Source of the DNA: Akkermansia muciniphila
Lineage (GTDB): Bacteria; Verrucomicrobiota; Verrucomicrobiia; Limisphaerales; SIAT01
Reading direction: 5' to 3'
Assembly: GCA_945900775.1 (NCBI GenBank)
Contig: CAMDJP010000028.1
Coordinates: forward strand, 1 to 38,950
DNA: 38,950 nt
This document shows, in pieces, positions 32,387 through 38,950 of this stretch. Numbering within the stretch: the first letter of the stretch is position 1; every line of letters starts with the position of its first letter. Made by a program: the position numbers and the translations under genes. Below the pieces are notes generated by a model that made no database searches, was not told the origin of the DNA, and was given only the letters and a program-made list of their open reading frames with translations.

Positions 32387-34696
32387 ATGAAATCATTCAC
32401 ATTCCTTCTAGTGTTTACGCTACTCGTCAACGCAGGTCGTGCCGCCGAGACTAAACCCGCACCACCGCGTGAGCCGTACCGAGGTTCGCTTTTCTCCGGT
32501 ACCATTCGCGGCAAGGAGAAGGAGAACGGCAAGGACGTCGTCACGGCGATGCGCGGCATGGCTGTCTCGTTTGGCGCCGACCGCCGCGCGCATCTCTGCT
32601 TCGACGCCGACCTAATGCGCATCTCGCTCGCGTGGACGGGCGATTTTCTGGAGTTCGGCAGCACGCAGACCAAGATCGAGTGGCCGCCGCCGCCGCAGGT
32701 AAAGGGTGCATCTCTGTTCTCCACCAAAGCTGTTCCCGGCTGGATTACTGAAGGCAACGCCACCGGTGACCCTCGCAAAAACAAGCAGGGGCCGTTGCCT
32801 GCGGATTGGGCGAAGTATCGGGGTCTCTATCGAAACGCCGACGATGTGATTTTCTCCTACACGGTTGGCAAGACCGCCGTGCTGGAGATGCCGGGCCTGA
32901 AGACCGTCGCCGACAAGACCTTCTTCACACGGTCGCTTGAGATTGCTCCGAGCAAAGAGCGTCAGTTCATCGTGGTGGCTTCCGTTCCATCTGGGCCGGA
33001 GCCGAGCATTCGGAAGTTGAGTAAGGGCGACGGCAAGCGTCAGGCCGCGTTGCTGGCGGCCGGCGCCACGAATGCGGTGGTTGTGGCCTTCAGCGGCGAG
33101 CAGGCGAACTGCGAATTGGTTGAGAGAGAGGGATTGATCGTCTTGGACATTCTTCCCCACAGCCAGATGGCGCGGTTCACCCTGATCATTGGCCGGACTG
33201 CGACGAACACACCGGAAGATTGCTCCTCGGTTCTCATTTCTGCCTTGTCGCATAAAACTGCCGATCTCACTCAACTCGCGAAGGGCGGTGCGCCGAAGTG
33301 GGAGCCGCTTGTCACGCAGGGTGTGGTGAGCACGAACAGCGGTCCCTACGTGGTGGATCATCTCATCGAGCCGGACAAGAATCCGTGGAACGCGAAGATG
33401 TATTTCGGCGGGCACGACTTCTTTCCTGACGGTCGCGCGGCCATCTGTACTTTCCACGGCGACGTATGGATCGTCTCGGGCATCGATGACAAGCTCGCCA
33501 AGCTGACGTGGAAACGCTACGCCACCGGTCTTTTTCAACCGCTCGGCGTGAAGGTGGTGGACGACAAGGTGTACGTGACCGGTCGCGACCAGATCACTCG
33601 TTTGCACGATCTTAACGGGGACGGTGAGGCGGATTTCTACGAGAACTTCAACAACGATACTGTCGTCACGGCGAACTATCACGAGTTCTGCCTCGATCTA
33701 CAGACCGATTCAGCCGGGAACTTCTACTTTGCCAAGGGCGCGCCGTGGCCGCCGAACGTTGAGTCGCCGCACCAAGGCACGTTGCTCAAGGTCTCGAAGG
33801 ACGGTGCGAAGATGGAGGTGGTCGCCACCGGCTTACGTGCGCCGAACGGCATGGGCATCGGACCGGGCGACGAGATTACCGTCAGCGACAACCAAGGTCA
33901 CTGGATGCCGTCGAGCAAGTTGAACCTCGTCAAGCCCGGCGGCTTCTACGGGATGATGCAGACGGCGCAGCGGAATCCTTTGCCGAAGGATCAGGATAAA
34001 CCGCTCTGTTGGTTGCCGATGGCAATGGACAATTCTAGCGGTGGGCAGGTGTGGGTCCAGGGTAAAAAGTGGGGGCCTTTTGACGGGCGTTTGCTTTTCA
34101 TGTCTTACGGTAGGGGCACGCTCTTCCACGTGATGCCCGAGAATGTCGGCGGCATGGATCAGGGCGGCATGGTGCAGTTTCCGCTCAAATTCCCCAGCGG
34201 CACGATGCGCGGTCGTTTCCATCCGAAGGACGGCCAACTCTACACCACCGGCCTGCGCGGTTGGCAGACGGCTGGTGTCCGTGACGGTGCTTTCAATCGC
34301 GTGCGCTACACCGGCACGCCGTTACACATGCCCTACTCGATGGGTGTGCAGAAGAACGGCGTGAAAGTCACCTTCACCAGCGCTCTCGATGCCAGTGCGG
34401 CTAGTGCTGAGAACTGGAGCGCCGAACAGTGGAACTACAAGTGGACTGGCGGCTACGGATCGGCGCACTTCTCCGTGGTCGAGCCTGATAAGAAGGGGCA
34501 GGACAAGCTCGTCGTGAAATCGGTGCAGATTGCAGCGGACAAGAAGACCGTTTTTGTCGAGATTACCGACCTCAAGCCGTGCGACCAGTTGAAGCTCAAA
34601 TTCAACATCAAGGCTGCCGACGGCACATCCATCGCGCAGGAGATATTAAGCACCGTCCACAAGCTCGGCGACGATCAGAAGCTCAGCGCAAAGTAA
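32387..34696 (+). CDS. Large secreted beta-propeller protein (DUF6797-like)
   Basis: A 769-residue exported protein with signal MKSFTFLLVFTLLVNAGRAAE. The N-terminal region (about 30-300) has FRGSLFSGTI-like PYRGSLFSGTI, MRGMAVSFGADRRAHLCFD and a Trp-rich block; I take it as the DUF6797-type domain, from memory. The middle (about 330-640) is a sugar-dehydrogenase-like propeller: FFPDGRAAICTFHGDVWIVS, DKVYVTGRDQITRLHDLNGD, KGAPWPPN, GLRAPNGMGIGPGDEITVSD and NQGHWMPSSKLNLVKPGGFY. The C-terminus is a small beta domain. No CxxCH haem site is present, unlike many relatives. The next gene starts 5 bases after the stop. Confidence 0.75.
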   Translation: MKSFTFLLVFTLLVNAGRAAETKPAPPREPYRGSLFSGTIRGKEKENGKDVVTAMRGMAVSFGADRRAHLCFDADLMRISLAWTGDFLEFGSTQTKIEWPPPPQVKGASLFSTKAVPGWITEGNATGDPRKNKQGPLPADWAKYRGLYRNADDVIFSYTVGKTAVLEMPGLKTVADKTFFTRSLEIAPSKERQFIVVASVPSGPEPSIRKLSKGDGKRQAALLAAGATNAVVVAFSGEQANCELVEREGLIVLDILPHSQMARFTLIIGRTATNTPEDCSSVLISALSHKTADLTQLAKGGAPKWEPLVTQGVVSTNSGPYVVDHLIEPDKNPWNAKMYFGGHDFFPDGRAAICTFHGDVWIVSGIDDKLAKLTWKRYATGLFQPLGVKVVDDKVYVTGRDQITRLHDLNGDGEADFYENFNNDTVVTANYHEFCLDLQTDSAGNFYFAKGAPWPPNVESPHQGTLLKVSKDGAKMEVVATGLRAPNGMGIGPGDEITVSDNQGHWMPSSKLNLVKPGGFYGMMQTAQRNPLPKDQDKPLCWLPMAMDNSSGGQVWVQGKKWGPFDGRLLFMSYGRGTLFHVMPENVGGMDQGGMVQFPLKFPSGTMRGRFHPKDGQLYTTGLRGWQTAGVRDGAFNRVRYTGTPLHMPYSMGVQKNGVKVTFTSALDASAASAENWSAEQWNYKWTGGYGSAHFSVVEPDKKGQDKLVVKSVQIAADKKTVFVEITDLKPCDQLKLKFNIKAADGTSIAQEILSTVHKLGDDQKLSAK

Positions 34697-34700
34697 CGAC

Positions 34701-35690
34701 GTGAAAATCCGAATCGCGCAATTCGGCCTCGGCCCTATCGGTGTCGAGTGTGTCCGTCTTGCGGCCGAAAAGTCCTGGGCGGAGCTGGTCGGCGGGGTGG
34801 ACATTGATCCCCAGAAGATTGGTCGACCACTCGGCGATATCGCCGGCATCGCCTTGCCGGAAACCGCGCGCGTCCACGGTTCATTCGAGGAACTGCTGCG
34901 CGTCGCTCGGCCGGACGTTGTGTTGCACACCGCGGTTTCTCGATTCTCGCAAGTCGTGCCGCACCTCGAGCCGATTGTTCGTGCCGGCATCAGTGTCGTC
35001 TCCTCGTGCGAAGAGTTGCTTTTCCCGCAGCTCAAAAACGCTGCCGCAGCGAAGATGTTCGACGAACTCTGTCGCAAGCACAACGCGCGTGTGCTCGGCA
35101 CCGGCGTGAACCCCGGTTTCGTGATGGACACCCTTGGAATCTGCCTTACGGGCGTCTGCCGCGCGGTGGAGAAGATTGAGATTACGCGTGTGGTGAACGC
35201 CTCGCTGCGTCGCCTGCCATTGCAGAAGAAGATTGGTAGCGGACTGACGCCAGACGAGTTCCGCGCGCTGTTCCTTCAGGGGAAGATGGGTCACGTCGGT
35301 CTTGTCGAGTCGCTCGCGCTCGTGGCGCACGGCCTCGGTTGGCAGATCGGTCAGATCACGGAAACGTGCGAGCCGGTGATTGCGTCGCACGACATTCAGA
35401 CGAAGTTTCTCACCGTGCTCAAGGGATTAACCTGCGGCATTCATCACCGCGCGGAGGCGAGTGTGGACGCGAAATCCATCACGCTCGATTTACAAATGTA
35501 CCTTGATGCCGAAAACCCGTGTGATGCGGTAAAAATCGTCGCCGATCCGCCGGTGGATTTTGTCATTCGCGGCGGCGTGCATGGTGACCGCGCGACCGTG
35601 GCCGTACTAATTAATGCCGTGCCACTACTGTTAAAAGCGCAACCGGGGCTACGCTTGATGACTGATTTGCCTGTCTTGCGTGCGAGTTAA
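34701..35690 (+). CDS. DapB-like NAD(P)-dependent reductase (diaminopentanoate dehydrogenase-like)
   Basis: A 329-residue oxidoreductase. The N-terminal Rossmann fold reads RIAQFGLGPIGVECVRLAAE, followed by VGGVDIDPQKIGRPLGDIAG and ARPDVVLHTAVSRF. The centre has SSCEELLFPQL and GTGVNPGFVMDTLGICLTGV, a pattern shared with 2,4-diaminopentanoate dehydrogenases and other dihydrodipicolinate-reductase-like proteins rather than true DapB (which is about 250-270 residues). Substrate is unknown. The start is GTG 34701, 4 bp after the upstream gene, without a strong ribosome site. The rex gene begins just downstream. Confidence 0.82.
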   Translation: MKIRIAQFGLGPIGVECVRLAAEKSWAELVGGVDIDPQKIGRPLGDIAGIALPETARVHGSFEELLRVARPDVVLHTAVSRFSQVVPHLEPIVRAGISVVSSCEELLFPQLKNAAAAKMFDELCRKHNARVLGTGVNPGFVMDTLGICLTGVCRAVEKIEITRVVNASLRRLPLQKKIGSGLTPDEFRALFLQGKMGHVGLVESLALVAHGLGWQIGQITETCEPVIASHDIQTKFLTVLKGLTCGIHHRAEASVDAKSITLDLQMYLDAENPCDAVKIVADPPVDFVIRGGVHGDRATVAVLINAVPLLLKAQPGLRLMTDLPVLRAS

Positions 35691-35724
35691 AAGCGTCGGT
35701 TTTGTTGCAAACGATTTCCTCACC

Positions 35725-36357
35725 GTGAAGAAAACCTCCCGGCCTGAAATTCCTCGCAAGGCGATTTACCGCCTTTCAATTTATCTACGCTGCCTACATC
35801 GCCTCAAGACCAACGGCATCCGCACCGTGGCGAGCGAGGCGTTGGCCGCGGCTGCTGGCGTGAAATCTACTCAGCTTCGTAAAGACCTCACTTACTTCGG
35901 CCAGTTCGGCACACGTGGCTTGGGCTATGACGTGCAGCAACTTGCCATCCTCATATCCGACGTGCTTGGCACCACGCGACTGCAGCCGGTCATTCTTGTC
36001 GGGGTGGGCAACCTCGGCTCGGCGCTCCTTTCCTACCGCGGCTTCCAGCAGGAAGGCTTCGAGGTCGTTGCGGCCTTCGACCAGTTTTCCGAGAACAAGC
36101 GCAGCCGTAAGTTCACCACGCCGGTGCTCGCGATGGACAAGGTGCCGGAAATCGTCCGCAAGCACCGCGTGAAGATGGCTCTGCTCACCGTGCCTCCCGA
36201 AGCGGCGCAAGAGGTGGCGAACACAATTCTCGCCGCCGGCATCACTGGCATCCTCAATTTCTCCACAATCACGCTGCAGGTGCCCGAGGAGGTCGTGGTA
36301 AACAATGTCAATCTAGCTATCGAGCTAGAGAATCTCAGCTATTTCATCCAACAGTGA
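35725..36357 (+). CDS. rex: Redox-sensing transcriptional repressor Rex
   Basis: A 210-residue Rex repressor, which senses the NADH/NAD+ ratio and controls fermentative and respiratory genes. The N-terminal winged helix is IPRKAIYRLSIYLRCLHRL, AAGVKSTQLRKDLTYFGQFG; the Rossmann domain has ILVGVGNLGSALLSY, then ALLTVPPEAAQEVANTIL and GILNFSTITLQVPEEVVVNN, ending in the domain-swapping helix. Start GTG 35725 (VKKTSRPEIPRKA) fits the family; an upstream GTG at 35680 would overlap the preceding gene by 11 bases. No Rex box (TTGTGA..TCACAA) was noticed near the genes here. Confidence 0.93.
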   Translation: MKKTSRPEIPRKAIYRLSIYLRCLHRLKTNGIRTVASEALAAAAGVKSTQLRKDLTYFGQFGTRGLGYDVQQLAILISDVLGTTRLQPVILVGVGNLGSALLSYRGFQQEGFEVVAAFDQFSENKRSRKFTTPVLAMDKVPEIVRKHRVKMALLTVPPEAAQEVANTILAAGITGILNFSTITLQVPEEVVVNNVNLAIELENLSYFIQQ

Positions 36358-36422
36358 CGGCGTTTGCTTTCTGAATTTTGCCGCTGCCCGCTCGTCTTCT
36401 TTCTGCTAGTGTTACAACCACT

Positions 36423-37856
36423 ATGGGTCACCACCCGTTTAATCCTGAGCATCTCGGGTTCACTCGCCGCGAATTTCTGAATCGCTGCGGGATGGGCTTT
36501 GGCGCGCTCGGAATGGCTGCGCTACTCGGACCCGATGAAGCTTCGGCTGCGTCGGGCTCCCCGCTAGCGTTGAAAGCGCCCCATTTTCCGGTGAAGGCCA
36601 AGCGCGTTATCCACCTCTTCATGAACGGTGGGCCGTCGCACGTCGACACGTTCGACCCCAAGCCGTCCCTTGAGAAATACGCTGGCAAGATGCTTCCTGC
36701 AGAGAACCTCAAGACCGAGCGCAAGACCGGCGCGGCTTTTCCATCACCGTTTAAGTTCCAAAAGTATGGCAAGAGCGGCATCGAGGTGAGCGAAATCTTT
36801 TCGAAAGTGGCCCAGCACATCGACGACATCGCGGTAATCCGCTCGATGCACGCCGACGTGCCGAACCACGAGCCGTCGCTGCTGCTGATGAACTGCGGCG
36901 AAGCGCGCCAGATTCGACCGAGTTTTGGTTCGTGGATCAACTACGGGCTCGGCACGCTGAACCAGAATCTACCCGGCTTCATCGCGATGTGCCCCGGCTA
37001 TCCGATTCAGGAGTCGCAGAACTGGCAATGCGGCTTTCTCCCCGGGGTTTATCAAGGCACGTATATCAACACGCGCGAGACGCGGCTGGAGAAGCTCATC
37101 GAGAATATCGAGAACAAGCGACTGCCGTTCGTCGAACAGCGCCGACAGCTTGATTTGTTGAAGAAGATAAACGAGCGCCACGCCGAGCAGCGCAGTAACG
37201 AGGCACAACTCGAGTCGCGTATCGAATCTTTCGAGCTCGCCTATCGTATGCAGATGGAGGCGGCTGACGCCTTCGACATCAGCAAGGAGCCGGAGCATGT
37301 CCGCAAGCTATACGGCGAGGGGACGCAGGGGCGACAGATTCTCATCGCGCGCCGACTCATTGAGCGAGGTGTGCGTTTCGTGCAGGTCTGGCACGGCGAC
37401 GGCCAACCGTGGGATAACCACGATGACATCGCCGTGAACCATCGCAAACTCGCCAACCAGTGCGACAGTGCGATTGCTGCGTTGATTACTGATTTGAAGC
37501 AGCGCGGACTGTTCGAGGAGACGCTCATCATCTGGGGCGGCGAGTTCGGTCGCACGCCAACGGTCGAGATGCCAACGCCCGGTTCCAACGCAGGCAAGAT
37601 TAATGGGCGCGACCACAATCACCACGGATTTAGCATGTGGCTGGCCGGCGGCGGCGTGCGAGGCGGCTATGTTCACGGGGCTACGGACGAGTTTGGTTTT
37701 CGGGCGGAAGAGAAGCGGATGCACGTGCACGATCTTCACGCCACGCTCCTGCGCCTGCTCGGGTTCGATCACGAGAAGCTCACCTTCCGTTCCGCTGGTC
37801 GCGATTTCCGCCTCACCGACGTTCATGGCAACGTAGTCAAGGAGCTCATTGCCTAA
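36423..37856 (+). CDS. Tat-exported DUF1501 protein (arylsulfatase-like fold)
   Basis: A 477-residue DUF1501 protein, a family very abundant in Planctomycetes and Verrucomicrobia. The start at 36423 gives MGHHPFNPEHLGFTRREFLN, a twin-arginine signal with NRCGMGFGALGMAALLG. Family motifs: RVIHLFMNGGPSHVDTFDPK (metal-binding Asp and His), IRSMHADVPNHEPSLLLMN, RPSFGSWINYGLGTLNQNLP, WGGEFGRTPTVE, GRDHNHHGFSMWLAGGGVRG and HDLHATLLRLLGFDH. These resemble the alkaline phosphatase/sulfatase superfamily metal ligands, but no formylglycine Cys/Ser motif is seen and the activity is not established. Confidence 0.9.
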   Translation: MGHHPFNPEHLGFTRREFLNRCGMGFGALGMAALLGPDEASAASGSPLALKAPHFPVKAKRVIHLFMNGGPSHVDTFDPKPSLEKYAGKMLPAENLKTERKTGAAFPSPFKFQKYGKSGIEVSEIFSKVAQHIDDIAVIRSMHADVPNHEPSLLLMNCGEARQIRPSFGSWINYGLGTLNQNLPGFIAMCPGYPIQESQNWQCGFLPGVYQGTYINTRETRLEKLIENIENKRLPFVEQRRQLDLLKKINERHAEQRSNEAQLESRIESFELAYRMQMEAADAFDISKEPEHVRKLYGEGTQGRQILIARRLIERGVRFVQVWHGDGQPWDNHDDIAVNHRKLANQCDSAIAALITDLKQRGLFEETLIIWGGEFGRTPTVEMPTPGSNAGKINGRDHNHHGFSMWLAGGGVRGGYVHGATDEFGFRAEEKRMHVHDLHATLLRLLGFDHEKLTFRSAGRDFRLTDVHGNVVKELIA

Positions 37857-37911
37857 TCTTCGTTGTTGCGCGTCATTGCCAAGCCGGCATCCACTCAGGT
37901 AGGTTTTACTT

Positions 37912-38457
37912 ATGGAAGAAACGGTATCGAAAGGACTGAAGCGTGACTGCGTAGCGGTTCAGATTCCGGCAGGCACCTCACTCACTCTGCCAGCTGGGAC
38001 CGAGGCGCACATCCTACAGACGCTTGGTGGAAACTTCACAGTCCATGCTCTCGGCGGCCTTTATCGCATCGCTGCGCAGGATGCTGATGCGCTCGGTTTG
38101 GAAGTGCCTCTGGAAACCCCGGCTGTTTCAGCGGTCGCGGGGCCTATTTCCGAGGCGCAGATTTGGACCACGCTCAAGAGCTGCTACGATCCGGAGATTC
38201 CCGTGAACATCGTGGATCTCGGATTAATCTATGATCTCGTCGTCGAGCCGCTTCCGGCGGGTGGCAATCGTGTGCAGGTGAAGATGACGCTCACGGCGCC
38301 CGGATGCGGTATGGGCCCAGCCATCGCCGGCGACGCGCAGCAAAAGATTCTCGCGCTTCAAGGCGTAGAAGAGGCGAGCGTGGAAGTCGTCTGGGATCCG
38401 CCGTGGCACCAGTCGATGATTACAGCGGACGGGCGCAAGGTTTTGGGTTTGGGATAA
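37912..38457 (+). CDS. sufT: Putative Fe-S cluster assembly protein SufT (MIP18/DUF59)
   Basis: A 181-residue protein. An N-terminal beta domain (VQIPAGTSLTLPAGTEAHIL, HALGGLYRIAA) precedes a DUF59/MIP18 domain with SCYDPEIPVNIVDLGLIYDL and LTAPGCGMGPAIAGD, whose Cys is the conserved functional residue, and WDPPWHQSMIT. This two-part layout is that of SufT. It helps mature iron-sulfur proteins (the dehydratase at 10138 is such a client type). AGGT lies 11 bases before the ATG. No other suf gene is in the window. Confidence 0.88.
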   Translation: MEETVSKGLKRDCVAVQIPAGTSLTLPAGTEAHILQTLGGNFTVHALGGLYRIAAQDADALGLEVPLETPAVSAVAGPISEAQIWTTLKSCYDPEIPVNIVDLGLIYDLVVEPLPAGGNRVQVKMTLTAPGCGMGPAIAGDAQQKILALQGVEEASVEVVWDPPWHQSMITADGRKVLGLG

Positions 38458-38541
38458 ATGGTCGCATTTAGTTTGTATCGGTGTTTCAAAAAACCGTTTG
38501 ACTATCCGGCGCACCTCACTACATTCAGCCCGCTTTTGGTT

Positions 38542-38617
38542 GGGGTCGTAGCTCAGTTGGTAGAGCACCACAATGGCATTGTGGGGGTCGCAAGTTCGAA
38601 TCTTGTCGGCTCCACCA
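38542..38617 (+). tRNA. tRNA-Ala (anticodon GGC)
   Basis: A complete 76-base cloverleaf: acceptor GGGGTCG pairs with CGGCTCC (two G-T wobbles), D arm GCTC-AGTTGGTA-GAGC, anticodon stem CCACA/TGTGG around the loop ATGGCAT (anticodon GGC at 38575-38577), T arm with TTCGAAT loop, discriminator A and an encoded CCA (38615-38617). It reads alanine GCC/GCU codons. Confidence 0.95.
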
Positions 38618-38633
38618 ACCTACTCGTAAAAGC

Positions 38634-38668
38634 CTCCCGTTGAAGTGACACAACGGGAGTTTTCGTTT
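38634..38668 (+). terminator. Rho-independent terminator after tRNA-Ala
   Basis: CTCCCGTT (38634-38641) and AACGGGAG (38652-38659) form a perfect 8-bp stem with a 10-base loop, followed directly by TTTTCGTTTCTTCTT. Confidence 0.88.
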
Positions 38669-38720
38669 CTTCTTCTGTTGTCCCTTTGACCACTGGGCTG
38701 GGATGTGTTTACCTCGCCCC

Positions 38721-38939
38721 ATGCAAACGCGGCTGAAATTTTTCGTTCTCCTGCTCATCTGGATTCTCTCTGCCACGTCCGCCGTGGCCGCGCCGTCGGT
38801 CGTCGAGTTGTGGCCCAAAGGGGCACCGGGCGAGAAGGGTGAGAGCAGCGAAGAACGGGATTTTACGAAGCCGACGGATAATCTCCGATGGCGGCTTGGG
38901 TCACCGATAGCGGCGTGGTTCCTTGACGGAGCTGATTGA
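38721..38939 (+). pseudogene. N-terminal fragment of a secreted esterase (dienelactone/acetyl esterase type)
   Basis: A 72-codon frame with a good signal peptide (RLKFFVLLLIWILSATSAVA) then APSVVELWPKGAPGEKGESS and EERDFTKPTDN, which is the usual start of secreted alpha/beta-hydrolase esterases of Planctomycetes and Verrucomicrobia. After about base 38882 the frame no longer resembles the family (where LVAGKPV-like sequence is expected) and ends at a TGA at 38937. The other two forward frames do not restore similarity, so this is a break, not a simple frameshift. Because the window ends at 38950, the rest could lie beyond. Confidence 0.6.
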
Positions 38940-38950
38940 ATATGAATCAA

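Noticed and set aside
32612-33682. A 356-codon minus-strand frame inside the 769-residue gene
   Set aside because: Antisense shadow in G+C-rich coding DNA; Arg/His/Val-rich without motifs.
38542-38617. tRNA-His from the GTG next to the anticodon stem
   Set aside because: The 5-bp stem CCACA/TGTGG leaves a 7-base loop ATGGCAT, so the anticodon is GGC (Ala).
38525-38950. A 141-codon minus-strand frame containing SRQDSNLRPPQC
   Set aside because: This is the well-known spurious peptide from the antisense of a tRNA gene (here tRNA-Ala) and it runs through the terminator and the opposing signal peptide.

Overview
The window is a high-G+C bacterial chromosome segment that most resembles Verrucomicrobiota (Pedosphaera/Limisphaerales-like). 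This is inferred from the gene set: a class-specific prepilin start ([19 protein letters not shown]), a Tat-exported DUF1501 protein, two-domain ThuA and NIPSNAP proteins, secreted PQQ-like and DUF6797-like propellers, a MiaE-type hydroxylase, Rex and SufT. No phage, plasmid, insertion sequence or CRISPR module is visible.

Layout. 1-620: the 5' part of a prepilin gene on the minus strand, with a 22-bp tandem repeat inside its leader, and a doubtful small frame. 621-8279: RluA-type pseudouridine synthase and Tat alkaline phosphatase (minus); a polyprenol-phosphate glycosyltransferase and a Gfo/Idh/MocA oxidoreductase (plus); then a compact minus-strand run methyltransferase-mtnP-ridA-rmuC. 8429-12072: a glmS gene reduced to its two ends, divergent from glgC (ADP-glucose synthesis), then a YjhG/YagF-type xylonate dehydratase. 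12110-15673: a lower-G+C O-antigen-ligase-like membrane protein and two Sel1-repeat proteins, one fused to a trypsin-like protease. 15752-19084: a 1110-residue protein that I recognise as PPi-type phosphoenolpyruvate carboxykinase. 19337-20571: a TonB-receptor N-terminal remnant, a cupin and miaE. 20734-24424: secreted ThuA and NIPSNAP proteins and a CE15 glucuronoyl esterase. 24458-27112: lacI-type regulator, nadK and tlyA, overlapping on the minus strand. 27180-34696: a MidA-like methyltransferase, a translationally coupled pair of secreted proteins of unknown function, and two more secreted propeller proteins. 34701-38457: DapB-like reductase, rex, DUF1501 and sufT. 38542-38950: tRNA-Ala(GGC), a terminator and a broken esterase gene.

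Functionally this looks like a saprophyte working on plant-type polysaccharides: the CE15 esterase (lignin-glucuronoxylan ester cleavage), xylonate dehydratase (pentose oxidation), a LacI repressor and several exported sugar-related families fit together. GlgC (glycogen), PPi-PEPCK and Rex add central-carbon and redox control. Three genes are visibly broken (glmS, a TonB receptor, an esterase), so the region has seen deletion or recombination. All functional calls come from reading motifs; no database search was run.
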